A stretch of DNA of 64,000 nucleotides from Neoarius graeffei (lineage: Eukaryota; Chordata; Actinopteri; Siluriformes; Ariidae): contig NC_083592.1 in NCBI RefSeq assembly GCF_027579695.1, forward strand, positions 38,628,214 through 38,692,213, written 5' to 3'. The notes below the pieces were generated by a model that saw only the letters and a list, made by a program, of their open reading frames with translations, was not told the origin of the DNA and ran no database searches. The first letter of the stretch is position 1; every line of letters begins with the position of its first letter. The position numbers were made by a program, and so were the translations under genes. This document shows positions 1 to 9,802 of this stretch, piece by piece.

Positions 1-150
1 GACTCCACCAATCCACAGTCAGACAGATTGTGTACAAATAGAGGAAATTCAAGACCATTGTTACCCTCCCCAGGAGTGGTCGACCAACAAAGATCACTCC
101 AAGAGCAAGGCATGTAATAATCGGTGAGGTCACAAAGGACCACAGGGTAA

Positions 151-675
151 TGACCAATTTATGCTGACAACCCAGTCCTCGCAGATGGCGTCGCAGATGG
201 CGTCTGCGAAGCCCCCCCCTTCGCAGACGCTCTGCGCGCACCTCCCAAAAATTGTGACCACCACAGACAGCCTCGCAGACAGCGTCGCAGACAAGAGGTC
301 TCTGATTGGTCCACTCTACATCCGCTGTACACACACTTCCACTTCCCTACTTTCCCAGTTTGTTTTGTTTTCACGACCGCCATTTTTAAAAACACGAGTG
401 AAGATGGAGCAGCATGAAGAGCGGTTGATCGAGGAAGTGAGGAAGTACGTACATCTATACAACTCCAGTTCTAGTCATTATAAGTAACCGGAGGATAAAC
501 ACTCCACTAACCACACCCACCAACTACTCCTAGCGATTTCGCGACTTCGCGCCCCCTTGCGTTGTGGCGGTGAATAACATCGCGCACGCCTGTTACTCCC
601 CGATCAACAATAAATTACAACTGTCTGCGAAAAGCTATCTGCGAAAGCCTTGTTGCAAGAGCATGCAGAGGCCTT
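151..675 (+). mobile_element. Non-autonomous transposon carrying a MADF-type first exon, inserted in Tc1
   Basis: Comparison with the Tc1 copy at 10.6 kb shows 525 extra bases here, flanked by TAA on both sides (148-150 and 676-678). A 3-bp TAA duplication is typical of PIF/Harbinger transposons. The terminal repeats are weak, but both ends carry repeated TCGCAGATGGC-like subterminal motifs. Superfamily assignment is an inference from the target site and the coding content. Confidence 0.65.
404..483 (+). CDS. MADF/SANT-like N-terminal exon (partial)
   Basis: An ATG at 404 opens a 26-27 residue stretch beginning MEQHEERLIEEVRKY and continuing to HYK, followed by AAGTAACC, a plausible splice donor, and then an in-frame stop. 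The pattern ERLIEEVRKYxxLYxxxxxxYK matches the first helix and turn of MADF (Myb/SANT-like) DNA-binding domains, which in fish are often encoded by transposons or derived from them. Only the first third of the domain is present. Nothing downstream inside the element completes it, so it would need to splice to an outside exon. Whether it is expressed cannot be told from sequence. Confidence 0.5.
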
Positions 676-1575
676 TAACTTCTAAGCAACTGAAGGCTTC
701 TCTCACATGTTAATGTTCATGAGTCCACCATCAGGAGAACACTGAACAACAATGGTGTGCATGGCAGGGTTGCAAGGAGAAAACCACTGCTCTCCAAAAA
801 GAACATTGCTGCTCATCTGCAGTTTGCTAAAGATCATGTGGACAAGCCAGAAGGCTATTGGAAAAATGTTTTGTGGATGGATGTGACCAAAATAGAACTT
901 TCTGGTTTAAATGAGAAGCGTTATGTTTGGAGAAAGGAAAACGCTGCGTTCCAGTATAAGAACCTTATCCCATCTGTGAAACATGGTGGTGGTAGTGTCA
1001 TGGTTTGGGCCTGTTTTGCTGCATCTGGGCCAGGACGGCTTGCCATCATTGATGGAACAACGAATTCTGAATTATACCAGCGAATTCTAAAGGAAAATGT
1101 CAGGACATCTGTCCATGAACTGAATCTCAAGAGAAGGTGGGACATGCAGCAAGACAACGACCCTAAGCACACAAGTCGTTCTACCAAAGAATGGTGAAAG
1201 AAGAATAAAGTTAATGTTTTGGAATGGCCAAGTCAAAGTCCTGACCTTAATCCAATCGAAATGTTGTGGAAGGACCTGAAGCGAGCAGTTCATGTGAGGA
1301 AACCCACCAACATCCCAGAGTTGAAGCTGTTCTGTACGGAGAAATGGGCTAAAATTCCTCCAAGCCGGTGTGCAGGACTGATCAACAGATACCGCAAACG
1401 TTTAGTCGTAGTTATTGCTACACAAGCGGGTCACACCAGATACTGAAAGCAAAGGTTCACATACTTTTGCCACTCACAGATATGGATCATTTTCCTCAAT
1501 AAATAAATGACCAAGTATAATATTTTTGTCTCATTTGTCTACTCTTTATCTACTTTTAGGACTTGTGTGAAAAGC

Positions 1576-1829
1576 TGTTAAATAAGTTAAATAAGCAGTT
1601 AAATAAAGGTTCACGTGAAATAACAAATCATAGACTTTTGTTTTTTTATTGCATTTTGGAAAATATTGCAACTTTTCTGGAAATGGGGTTAGTATGCAGG
1701 TTATATCTGAAGAAAATAACACAACAGTAAAGTGATCAGAAATCTCACACAGTATTGATCAGCTGGATGATCTGTTCAGCCCAAACTGGATTTTTCAACT
1801 GGGAAGGTAAAGCAGTTCATGCAACTTAC
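1576..1829. other. Intron 1 of the fbp1 gene, no further gene seen
   Basis: This stretch sits between the Tc1 3' end and the splice donor of the fbp1 exon. It is AT-rich with no coding signal. The Tc1 copy to its left therefore lies within fbp1 intron 1. Confidence 0.5.
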
Positions 1830-1999
1830 AGGTGAGCGATGCCTGCTTTCCTCACTGCACTGGAGATGGCTTTCACAGCTGTACACAGGGCGTTCAGGAG
1901 GGTGGTCAGCTCCCCTGTGGCTTTCACTTTCCTCCCTTCCTCTAACAGAAATCTGGTCAGAGTGATCGCATTGGTATCGAAAGGGCCTCGATCAGACAT
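1830..1999 (-). CDS. fbp1: Fructose-1,6-bisphosphatase, first coding exon (residues 1-57)
   Basis: On the minus strand an ATG at 1999 starts a frame beginning [17 protein letters not shown] and including [19 protein letters not shown] and VRKAGIAHL. This is the N-terminus of vertebrate FBP, the gluconeogenic enzyme that hydrolyses fructose-1,6-bisphosphate to fructose-6-phosphate in the cytosol. The TGELT segment is the family's AMP-binding allosteric loop. The frame runs 170 nt to a consensus donor (CT|GTAAGT), which matches my recollection that the first coding exon of human FBP1 ends at coding nucleotide 170. [20 protein letters not shown] resembles FBP1 more than FBP2, so the paralog call is likely but not proven. 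A pyrimidine tract and CAG (TTTTTCCCCTCAG) lie 6 nt before the ATG, suggesting a splice acceptor and an upstream non-coding exon. The remaining exons lie to the left of the window. It is the only host protein exon I recognise here. Confidence 0.92.
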
Positions 2000-2590
2000 G
2001 TTCTCTGAGGGGAAAAAGACACACGGCAAGGTCTGACAAAAGCAAATAAAAAAAGTAGCACAGCTGTATTCTCACAACTGCTTTTACAACGAACTGCGGA
2101 AGTCACCAGGAAAAGGGGCGGTGCAGCTGAATTTAGCCAATCAAAAGTCCAGAAACTCCAGATGTCTGCAAAGGGGGCGTGGATGTGTGCAAAGGAGGCG
2201 TGGTTAGGAGCTCTGCTGTTGCAATGCCGTTGTGTCAAAATTCAGTCAGGCATAAAAGATGCCTTCATACTCAAAAAGGAGGAACTGATATGAAGTTTGC
2301 TGTCTCATTGATCAAATTAACATGGTCACATTAAACCTACTGACTTGTTGAGACTAAATAATTATTTAAACAATAAAAAGTGATGAAAAAGGGCAATATC
2401 TTGTATAATGTCTCATTTATAGCATCTAAAGGTATTACAGTAAAGCATGGGGAACTCAAATGCACTGAATCTCATTAAAAACAACAGGTACAGTAGTTTC
2501 ATGGGTTTTTTTTTTAATAACCCTATCAGGTGAGGAATATATCAATCCTCTGTTCATAAAACACATGAGTAAGCAGAGCAGCATTGAATA
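2000..2590 (-). promoter_or_regulatory. 5' flank of fbp1 (acceptor at about 2006; possible 5' exon and promoter region)
   Basis: Directly upstream of the fbp1 ATG is a polypyrimidine tract ending in CAG, so the 5' untranslated region is probably split. The next several hundred bases should hold the leader exon and promoter if these are close, but no unmistakable TATA box or donor can be assigned. The placement is an inference. Confidence 0.35.
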
Positions 2591-2594
2591 TCCT

Positions 2595-2596
<2 letters not shown>

Positions 2597-2645
<49 letters not shown>

Positions 2646-3367
2646 GCATGATACCACTCTTTCTTTTCTGACACTGAAACCTTGAGTAGCTGCTGATACT
2701 GATACCAATCAGGAAAAAAAGAGGGGAAAAACACCTTTTTTTCACCTGAAACACCTCCTGTAATAAATACAAAGGAAAAATGCATAGCTAAAAACATGAT
2801 TTAGCCTTTGCAAAACAACATTTTTTTAAAAAAAATTCTGTTTAAACCCCCAATCATTAGTTATATTAGTGACAGTATTCAATTGAATTTGTTCTCTTTT
2901 TTCTCTCCAATATCTAATCTGACTGTTTTTTTTTTTTTTTTTGCTGGTATTATCCCCATACCAATCCCAAGTATCAGATTTAGTGCCATCTCTAAATAAT
3001 AATAATAATAATAATAATAATGGCATGATACCACTTTATCTTTTCTGACACTGAAACCTTGAGTAGCTGCTGATACTGATACCAATCAGGAAAAAAAGAG
3101 GGGAAAAACACCTTTTTTTCACCTGAAACACTTCCTGTAATAAATACAAAGGAAAAATACATAGCTAAAAACATGATTTAGCCTTTGCAAACCAACATTA
3201 AAAAAAAAAAATTCTGTTTAAACACCTAATCATTAGTTATATTAGTGACAGTATTCGACTGAATTTGTTCTCTTTTTTCTCTCCAATATCTAATCTAACT
3301 GGGTTGGGTTTTTTTGCTGGTATTATCCCCATACCAATCCCAAGTATCAGATTTAGTGCCATCTCTA

Positions 3368-3405
<38 letters not shown>
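2597..3405. repeat. Tandem duplication of a 377-bp unit bounded by (AAT)n tracts
   Basis: The sequence from GGCATGATACC at 2645 recurs at 3022, with the same order of landmarks through GTGCCATCTCTAAAT. Both copies are bounded by (AAT)n runs at 2597-2643, 2997-3020 and 3367-3405. The copies differ mainly in homopolymer lengths and a few substitutions. Unequal exchange between the AAT tracts is the simplest origin. The reading frames here are low-complexity artefacts. Confidence 0.9.
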
Positions 3406-3408
<3 letters not shown>

Positions 3409-4104
3409 AAGAAGTAACAGTGATCAGAAACCCCTATTTAATGTAAAGTGCATTCAATTAAATAAAAACAATATTATATGTATTTAAGCAACTGAAAATG
3501 CTCCTGTGATTTTGGTTATTATTTAGGGTATTATGGTGCAAGTCACTGTAAACTGATTTTTGTAAACCTTCACGTCTTCAGACACTAGATGTCAGCCTTA
3601 AGCAAAACTTCTCTGTCCTCAAACCTGTAAAGAAAAACATTTGGTGACAAAAATTTACAGATAATCCAGATCTGGAGAATTACTGCTTGCATAGTTACAT
3701 CATATTAGCACAAAAGCATAAAATATGAAAATGTGAAATATGAAAAACCATTACAGAGTTTTATCCTTCTTAATCTCATTAAATCAACAGCACAAACAAG
3801 TAGCACTGGACATACAGTAGAAATCTGTGTGATCAGGGTACAACACAGGATCTTTTCTCTTTATGGATGATAACGGTTCACCATGAGGTCCAGTGCTCTT
3901 AAAATAAGCCTCATTAATCCCTTATGTGAAAGTAGGCACACAGTCATAACTGTAATACAGAAACATTATAATTGTACTATGTCAATTTTTCTACTGCTAG
4001 AGAGTAGTTGAAAAAAGGTAATGTGCACAGTAAACAACAAAAAGTATATAAAATGCAAAAGGTAAATATGTGTAGTGTATGGCTTTGGTTTCTAACACCT
4101 CAAC
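3406..4104. other. AT-rich unique sequence, no gene seen
   Basis: No coding pattern, repeat end or RNA gene was recognised in these 700 bases upstream of the first SINE. Confidence 0.5.
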
Positions 4105-4385
4105 TGGGTGGCACGGTGGTGTAGTGGTTAGCACTGTCGCCTCACAGCAAGAAGGTTCTGGGTTTGAGCCCAGCGGCCGGCGGAGGCCTTTCTGTGTAGA
4201 GTTTGCATGTTCTCCCCGTGTCTGCGTGGGTTTCCTCTGGGTGCTCCGGTTTCCCCCACAGTCCAAAGGCATGCAGGTTAGACTAATTGGTGGCTCTAAA
4301 TTGGCCCTCACCGGCCACTGGGCTTGAACCCAGGACCTTCTTGCTGTGAGGCGACAGCGCTAACCACTACAGCACCATGCCGCCC
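4105..4385 (+). repeat. Foldback tRNA-derived SINE (head-to-head halves)
   Basis: A forward SINE head (A-box-like GTGGTGTAGTGGTTAGC, B-box-like GGTTTGAGCCC) runs to about 4308 and ends in GGCTCTAAATTGGCCCTC. It then joins an inverted head that ends in CATGCCGCCC at 4385. The unit is thus a large imperfect hairpin and not a normal SINE with a 3' tail. Open frames on both strands here are translations of the repeat. Confidence 0.85.
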
Positions 4386-4802
4386 TCAGTCACCCATATT
4401 GTATTAATATAATATTTATATGTAATTAATATAAAGGGAAATTTAATAACAAAATATAAACTGTAATATTTCAAGTAGATTAATAATTAAAAAAATTCAG
4501 CAGTTATTTTTCAGTAAAAGACTTGACCGCCATCCTGCAGTAGTTTTTTCACCACAACCTTGCTGGCTGAAAGTGAACTAATGGTTTGAGTAAATGGACC
4601 ATTTCATTACTGATGGAAACTTTCAGAAAAAGACAGACTATTTTTGTAAGCAATCAGTTAGGAAGGCTATTAGGATCAGTATTAGAGAGAGACAGGCTGG
4701 AACAAAGTTAATGTTTGCCTAGATGTAGAGCTACATGTCTTGTGTCTTGTACAACAGAGAGCTGTGGTTAAAGGGCAATGTCAAGGGCAGTTCCTTTGTT
4801 CA

Positions 4803-5161
4803 GGCAGCATGGCGGTGTAGTCGTTGGCACCGTTGCCTCACAGTAACCAGGGTTCTGGGTTTGAACCTGGTAGTCGACTGGAGCCTTTCTGTGTGGAGTT
4901 TGTATGCTCTCCTCATGCCTGTGTGAGTTTCCTCTGGGCGCTCTGGTTTCCTCCCACAGTCCAAAGACATGCGGATTAGGTCAACTGGCAACTCTAAATT
5001 ACCCATAAGTGTGACTGCAAGTGTGAAGGGCTGTCTGTCTCTCTGTGTTCATCCCATGATAGATTGGTGAGCTGTCCAGGGTGTGTCCGCCTGAAATCAG
5101 CTGGGATTGGCTCCAGCTCACCTGTGACCAGTAAAGGATAACCAGTATAGAAAATGGATGG
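4803..5161 (+). repeat. Old tRNA-derived SINE copy
   Basis: The copy starts with a degraded GGCAGCATGGCGGTGTAG head and ends with GAAAATGGATGGA, a relative of the GATGAGATGAG tail of the younger copies. Its many differences from the other SINEs indicate age. Confidence 0.85.
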
Positions 5162-5267
5162 AGGCCAAAGGGGGCATAAAGCCTAACACTTTTTTGTTTA
5201 AAAAAAAATTATATGGTATAAACTTTATGGTATGTACAACCCCGATTCCAAAAAAGTTGGGACAAAG

Positions 5268-6153
5268 TAGCCTAGTAAACTAGACCCACCCGCCTAGCGG
5301 CCAAAAATATTTTTGCCTAGCAAATGGGTCTAGCCTCGCACCATATAAACAAAAACACCCCGGGCATCAAATCGTGCCCGCCAATCACAACACAAGGTTT
5401 TTGTTTGGATTCTTTGGGCGGGCTTTTACAGGAGTGACGACAAAGCTGCGCGACGCTGGAGAAAGCACAACAGGAAAGATGGCTACGGCTAGTGAACAGC
5501 GCGCATTTGACTCCACTTTGGAATCAGTTTTAGAAGAATTAGACTTGGAGTTTTCGTTGAAACATGAGCAGGAAGAGGCTGTCCGCTCATTCCTTTTCAA
5601 GAAGGACGTTTTCGCTGTTTTGCCGACCGGCTATGGCAAAAGTCTGATCTACCAGCTGGCTCCGCTCGTAGCCAAAAGGATGGGGCTAGTTTGTGCAGTA
5701 CGAAGAATTAATAAACAGCTTTGAAACATGACTTTTTGATTGTTTCTTATTTTCCCGTTATTTTAAATTTAAGGGAAATTATTTCACCAAACACCACTAA
5801 ATAAAAACTCTCAAAAACAGTTTAAGCAAACCCTTGAAAAACACTTGGAAAAAAAATGAGTGTATGTGGTACAGACTCCAAACTTGTGGTCATTATCTCC
5901 AAACTTCTTAATATCTAGAACCTGTTTATTAATTAATACGCATTTTGAAAAATTATTTATTTCAAGGTCTCCCCCACTGCTTTCTGTCGCTCTGACTACG
6001 TCACAGTCACTGTTGCGCTGGTTGGTCAGAGTGTTGGCCTATACGCACAGAGACAGTGTGAAAGACAGCGGTTTGTTCCTCCCACCCCCGTCGGAAATGT
6101 CTACGGATCGAGGCCAGACTAAATATTCACATTTAGTCTGGCTTGCCAGGCTA
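5268..6153 (+). mobile_element. Helicase-exon transposon, copy H1, 9-bp target duplication
   Basis: The element starts TAGCCTAGTAAACTAGAC and ends with GTCTGGCTTGCCAGGCTA, imperfect 18-bp inverted repeats. GGGACAAAG is duplicated exactly at 5259-5267 and 6154-6162. The uninterrupted site is known from the other arm of the same Tc1 (8.24 kb), which confirms the boundaries. A 9-bp duplication is most like Mutator-type elements; the superfamily is not proven. It contains an 81-codon frame for a RecQ-like helicase N-terminus. Confidence 0.9.
5479..5724 (+). CDS. Truncated RecQ-like helicase N-terminal ORF (81 aa), copy H1
   Basis: The ATG at 5479 opens an 81-residue frame. Residues 25-35 (FSLKHEQEEAV) look like the RecQ motif 0 / Q-motif region, and residues 48-60 carry the Walker A motif LPTGYGKSLIYQL, which binds ATP phosphates. 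All later helicase motifs (the DExH box and motifs III-VI) are absent. After KRMG the frame ends in VCAVRRINKQL and a stop, closely followed by an AATAAA-type signal, so this could be a short transcript unit or simply an exon read into its intron. It is almost identical to the copy at 57445. It cannot be a working helicase alone; a role as donor exon or competitor protein is speculation. Confidence 0.7.
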   Translation: MATASEQRAFDSTLESVLEELDLEFSLKHEQEEAVRSFLFKKDVFAVLPTGYGKSLIYQLAPLVAKRMGLVCAVRRINKQL

Positions 6154-6273
6154 GGGACAAAGTACAAATTGTAAATAAAAACGGAATGCAATGATGTGGA
6201 AGTTTCAAAATTCCATATTTTATTCAGAATAGAACATAGATGACATATCAAATGTTTAAGCTGAGAAAATGTA

Positions 6274-6801
6274 CACTACCGTTCAAAAGTTTGGGGTCAC
6301 TTTAAAATGTCCTTATTTTTGAAAGAAAAGCACTGTTCTTTTCAATGAAGATCACTTTAAACTAATCAGAAATACACTCTATACATTGCTAATGTGGTAA
6401 ATGACTATTCTAGCTGCAAATGTCTGGTTTTTGGTGCAATATCTCCATAGGTGTATAGAGGCCCATTTCCAGCAACTCTCACTCCAGTGTTCTAATGGTA
6501 CAATGTGTTTGCTCATTGCCTCAGAAGGCTAATGGATGATTAGAAAACCCTTGTACAATCATGTTAGCACAGCTGAAAACAGTTGAGCTCTTTAGAGAAG
6601 CTATAAAACTGACCTTCCTTTGAGCAGATTGAGTTTCTGGAGCATCACATTTGTGGGGTCGATTAAATGCTCAAAATGGCCAGAAAAATGTCTTGACTAT
6701 ATTTTCTATTCATTTTACAACTTATGGTGGGAAATAAAAGTGTGACTTTTCATGGAAAACACAAAGTTTTCTGGGTGACCCCAAACTTTTGAACGGTAGT
6801 G
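6274..6801. mobile_element. Non-autonomous Tc1-like MITE
   Basis: The 528-bp unit has inverted ends CACTACCGTTCAAAAGTTTG and TA on each side (6272-6273, 6802-6803). There is no coding sequence. It is the same family as the longer copy at 59532-60764, which contains an inserted MITE. Confidence 0.93.
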
Positions 6802-6880
6802 TATCATTTAAAGAGAAAATTAGGTGATTTTAAATTTCATGACAGCAACACATCTCAAAAAAGTTGGGACAAGGCCATGT

Positions 6881-7903
6881 TTACCACTGTGAGACATCCC
6901 CTTTTCTCTTTACAACAGTCTGTAAACGTCTGGGGACTGAGGAGACAAGTTGCTCAAGTTTAGGGATAGGAATGTTAACCCATTCTTGTCTAATGTAGGA
7001 TTCTAGTTGCTCAACTGTTTTAGGTCTTTTTTGTCGTATCTTCCATTTTATGATGCGCCAAATGTTTTCTATGGGTGAAAGATCTGGACTGCAGGCTGGC
7101 CAGTTCAGTACCCGGACCCTTCTTCTACGCAGCCATGATGCCATAATTGATGCAGTATGTGGTTTGGCATTGTCATGTTGGAAAATGCAAGGTCTTCCCT
7201 GAAAGAGATGTCGTCTGGATGGGAGCATATGTTGCTCTAGAACCTGGATATACCTTTCAGCATTGATGGTGTCTTTCCAGATGTGTAAGCTGCCCATGCC
7301 ACACGCACTAATGCAACCCCACACCATCAGAGATGCAGGCTTCTGAACTGAGCACTGATAACAACTTGGGTCGTCCTTCTCCTCTTTAGTCCAAATGACA
7401 CGGCGTCCCTGATTTCCATAAAGAACTTCAAATTTTGATTCATCTGACCACAGAACAGTTTTCCACTTTGCCACAGTCCATTTTAAATGAGCCTTGGCCC
7501 AGAGAAGACGTCTGCGCTTCTGGATCGTGTTTAGATACGGCTTCTTCTTTGAACTATAGAGTTTTAGCTGGCAACGGCGGATGGCACGGTGAATTGTGTT
7601 CACAGATAATGTTCTCTGGAAATATTCCTGAGCCCATTTTGTGATTTCCAATACAGAAGCATGCCTGTATGTGTTGCAGTGCCGTCTAAGGGCCCGAAGA
7701 TCACGGGCACCCAGTATGGTTTTCCGGCCTTGACCCTTACGCACAGAGATTCTTCCAGATTCTCTGAATCTTTTGATGATATTATGCACTGTAGATGATG
7801 ATATGTTCAAACTCTTTGCAATTTTACACTGTTGAACTCCTTTCTGATATTGCTCCACTATTTGTCGGCGCAGAATTAGGGGGATTGGTGATCCTCTTCC
7901 CAT
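6881..7903 (-). CDS. Tc1-family transposase, 340 aa, apparently intact
   Basis: The protein cuts out and reinserts its own element at TA sites in nuclear DNA. I chose the Met of MGRGSPIPLILRR because it gives the canonical 340-residue Tc1 length; the frame is also open 18 codons upstream to 7957. Residues about 1-110 hold the paired-type helix-turn-helix DNA-binding region (QCKIAKSLNISSSTVHNII), including a GRGR-like RKGQGRK linker. The catalytic triad is complete: Asp154 (SDESKF), Asp244 (QHDNAKPH) and Glu279 (SPDLSPIENIW), with 34 residues between the last two, the DD34E signature. No stop or frameshift is seen. Two insertions lie in the untranslated arm, so the element may be crippled for mobility while its gene remains readable. 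Activity is not shown. Confidence 0.93.
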   Translation of the reverse strand: MGRGSPIPLILRRQIVEQYQKGVQQCKIAKSLNISSSTVHNIIKRFRESGRISVRKGQGRKTILGARDLRALRRHCNTYRHASVLEITKWAQEYFQRTLSVNTIHRAIRRCQLKLYSSKKKPYLNTIQKRRRLLWAKAHLKWTVAKWKTVLWSDESKFEVLYGNQGRRVIWTKEEKDDPSCYQCSVQKPASLMVWGCISACGMGSLHIWKDTINAERYIQVLEQHMLPSRRHLFQGRPCIFQHDNAKPHTASIMASWLRRRRVRVLNWPACSPDLSPIENIWRIIKWKIRQKRPKTVEQLESYIRQEWVNIPIPKLEQLVSSVPRRLQTVVKRKGDVSQW

Positions 7904-8410
7904 CTTTACTTCTGAGAGCCGCTGCCACTCCAAGATGCTCTTTTTATACCCAGTCATGTTAATGACCTATTGCCAATTGACCTAATGAGTTGCAATTTGG
8001 TCCTCCAGCTGTTCCTTTTTTGTACCTTTAACTTTTCCAGCCTCTTATTGCCCCTGTCCCAACTTTTTTGAGATGTGTTGCTGTCATGAAATTTCAAATG
8101 AGCCAATATTTGGCATGAAATTTCAAAATGTCTCACTTTCGACATTTGATATGTTGTCTATGTTCTATTGTGAATACAATATCAGTTGTTGAGATTTGTA
8201 AATTATTGCATTCCATTTTTATTTACAATTTGTACTTTGTCCCAACTTTTTTGGAATCGGGGTTGTAACTTTCTTAACAGTGTAATAGAACAAACACACA
8301 CATAATTACAAATTAACTGGCATCAAGTCAGATGATAAAAGTGCAACAGTTTTCCAAGTCAATTTTTTTTACAGTAGAGTCTATTTCCTACAGATGTGGG
8401 GCAATAAACC

Positions 8411-8773
8411 ATCCATCTATCCATTATCTGGAGCCGCTTATCCAGTACAGGGTCGCAGGCAAGCTGGAGCCTATCCCAGCTAACTATGGGCGAGAGGCGG
8501 TGTACATCCTGGACAAGTTGCCAGGTCATCGCAGGGCTGACACATAGAGACAAACAACCATTCACACCTACGGTCAATTTAGAGCCACCAATTAGCCTAA
8601 CCTGCATGTTTTTGGACTGTGGGGGAAACCGGAGCACCCGAAGGAAACCCACGCAGACACGAGGAGAACATGCAAACTCTGCACAGAAAGGCCCTCGCCG
8701 GCCACGGGGCTCGAACCCAGAACCTTCTTGCTGTGAGGCGACAGTGCTAACCACTACACCACCGTGCCGCCCA
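8411..8773 (-). repeat. tRNA-derived SINE, full copy
   Basis: Inverted copy from its tail (ATCCATTATCTGGAGCCG) to its head (GTGCCGCCC). The target duplication GGGCAATAAACC is exact at 8399-8410 and 8774-8785. Confidence 0.95.
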
Positions 8774-8831
8774 GGGCAATAAACCCCCAGCGGAATTTTC
8801 TACTTCTAAATTCTAGCTCATTTTACTGGGT

Positions 8832-9170
8832 GGGCGGCACGGTGGTGTAGTGGTTAGCACTGTCACCTCACAGCAAGAAGGTCCTGGGTTCGAGCCCCGT
8901 GGCCGGTGAGGGCCTTTCTGTGTGGAGTTTGCATGTTCTCCCCGTGTCAGCGTGGGTTTCCTCCGGGTGCTCCGGTTTCCCCCACAGTCCAAAGACATGT
9001 GAATGTGAGTGTGAATGGTTGTCTGTGTCTATGTGTCAGCCCTGTGATGACCTGGCGACTTGTCCAGGGTGTACCCCGCCTTTCGCACATAGTCAGCTGG
9101 GATAGGCTCCAGCTTGCCTGCGACCCTGTAGAACAGGATAAAGCGGCTAGAGATAATGAGATGAGATGAG
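8832..9170 (+). repeat. tRNA-derived SINE, type A tail
   Basis: Starts GGGCGGCACGGTGG and ends ATAATGAGATGAGATGAG, followed by (AAT)n at 9172-9194. It lacks part of the middle present in other copies. No clear target duplication. Confidence 0.93.
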
Positions 9171-9363
9171 AATAATAATAATAATAATAATAATAAATGT
9201 TAGTTTAAATATAATTAAAGTAAGATAGTCAGATTTCTCTTTCTTTCTGTCTGCCGCCATCCTCATAGTTGAGGGTTGGCAATACAGGAAGCTATCACCT
9301 AACTTTCATAAATTCCAGAAAGACCCAAACCCTCATCCGGTGGCAGGTACACATACAAACCTA

Positions 9364-9613
9364 TACTGTCAGAAACAGGGGTACAGTAAGAGTTCATTTC
9401 TGTTCCCCAAGGTACAGTCCACACTAATGTACCCCCTAGGGCTCATTATCGGACCTCAAGGTAACTATGTGTACCCTTTTAGGGCCAAAAAGGTACATAT
9501 ATATTCCCAACCAGTACATAAAGAGTACAAATAAGTACCCCAGAAGGTACTGCCCCAGTGACAAGCCGTTGTACCCCTCAAGGTACAATAATGTACTTTA
9601 TTTTCTGGGAATG
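9364..9613. mobile_element. Short MITE rich in GGTAC motifs
   Basis: The left end (ACTGTCAGAAACAGGGGTAC) is loosely inverted at the right end (GTACTTTATTTTCTGGGAA). Many GGTAC/GTACC motifs lie between. Similar GTAC-rich MITEs are common in fish genomes. Ends are approximate. Confidence 0.55.
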
Positions 9614-9802
9614 TATGGGCAATTTAAAGTAGCCAGTTGACCTAATCTGCATGTTTTTGGACTGTAGGAGGAAACAGGAGCACCTGGAGGAAACCCACGC
9701 AGGCATAAGGAGAACATGCAGACTCCACACAGAAAGGCCCAGAGCCCAGAACCTTCTTGCTATGAGATGACAGTGCTAACTACTACACCACCTTGCCACC
9801 CC
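9612..9802 (-). repeat. Truncated old SINE copy
   Basis: Inverted head half of the SINE, from AATTTAAAGTAGCCAGTT to CACCTTGCCACCCC. It has no tail and an internal deletion. Confidence 0.85.

Larger units (their letters stand above)
1..1575 (+). pseudogene. Tc1-family transposon, transposase pseudogene, truncated by the window edge
   Basis: Reading frames on the plus strand match a fish Tc1 transposase: the end of the DNA-binding part lies at 1-150, and the catalytic part runs 676-1446. The copy is interrupted at 151-675 by another element. Catalytic motifs are still visible: WMDVTK for the first Asp, QQDNDPKHT for the second, and [11 protein letters not shown] for the Glu. An in-frame stop (TGG TGA) follows STKEW at about 1196 and earlier frames are shifted, so it cannot make a full protein. 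The 3' inverted repeat begins after the stop (TTCACATACTTTTGCCACTC) but is lost after about 1575, so the end is truncated. The 5' end lies outside the window. A better preserved relative is at 9990-12788. The identification is firm; the exact ends are not. Confidence 0.9.
5237..8265 (-). mobile_element. Tc1-like transposon with intact transposase, carrying two nested elements
   Basis: The ends are inverted repeats starting CAACCCCGATTCCAAAAAAG, each flanked by TA (5235-5236 and 8266-8267), the Tc1/mariner target. After removing the two insertions (5268-6153 and 6274-6801) about 1.6 kb remains, the usual Tc1 length. The inner sequence repeats AAAAAAGTTGGGACA near both ends, as in elements with long inverted repeats and internal binding sites. 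The insertions disrupt the left arm, not the gene. Confidence 0.95.

Noticed and set aside
1957..2238. 93-codon frame overlapping the fbp1 start
   Set aside because: Different frame on the same strand; the fbp1 frame matches a known protein and this one does not.
2554..3174. Frames rich in Ile or Leu runs
   Set aside because: Translations of (AAT)n microsatellites.
4111..4180. tRNA gene calls on SINE heads (A-box and B-box motifs)
   Set aside because: The heads continue into SINE bodies with target duplications and cannot fold as a normal tRNA with acceptor stem.
7435..7644. Plus-strand 69-codon frame within the Tc1 transposase
   Set aside because: Antisense shadow of the transposase gene.
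8359..8782. Recurrent frames such as CGGNRSTRRKPTRTRGEH and FCVEFACSPRV at many positions
   Set aside because: They are both-strand translations of the tRNA-derived SINE; all instances coincide with SINE copies.
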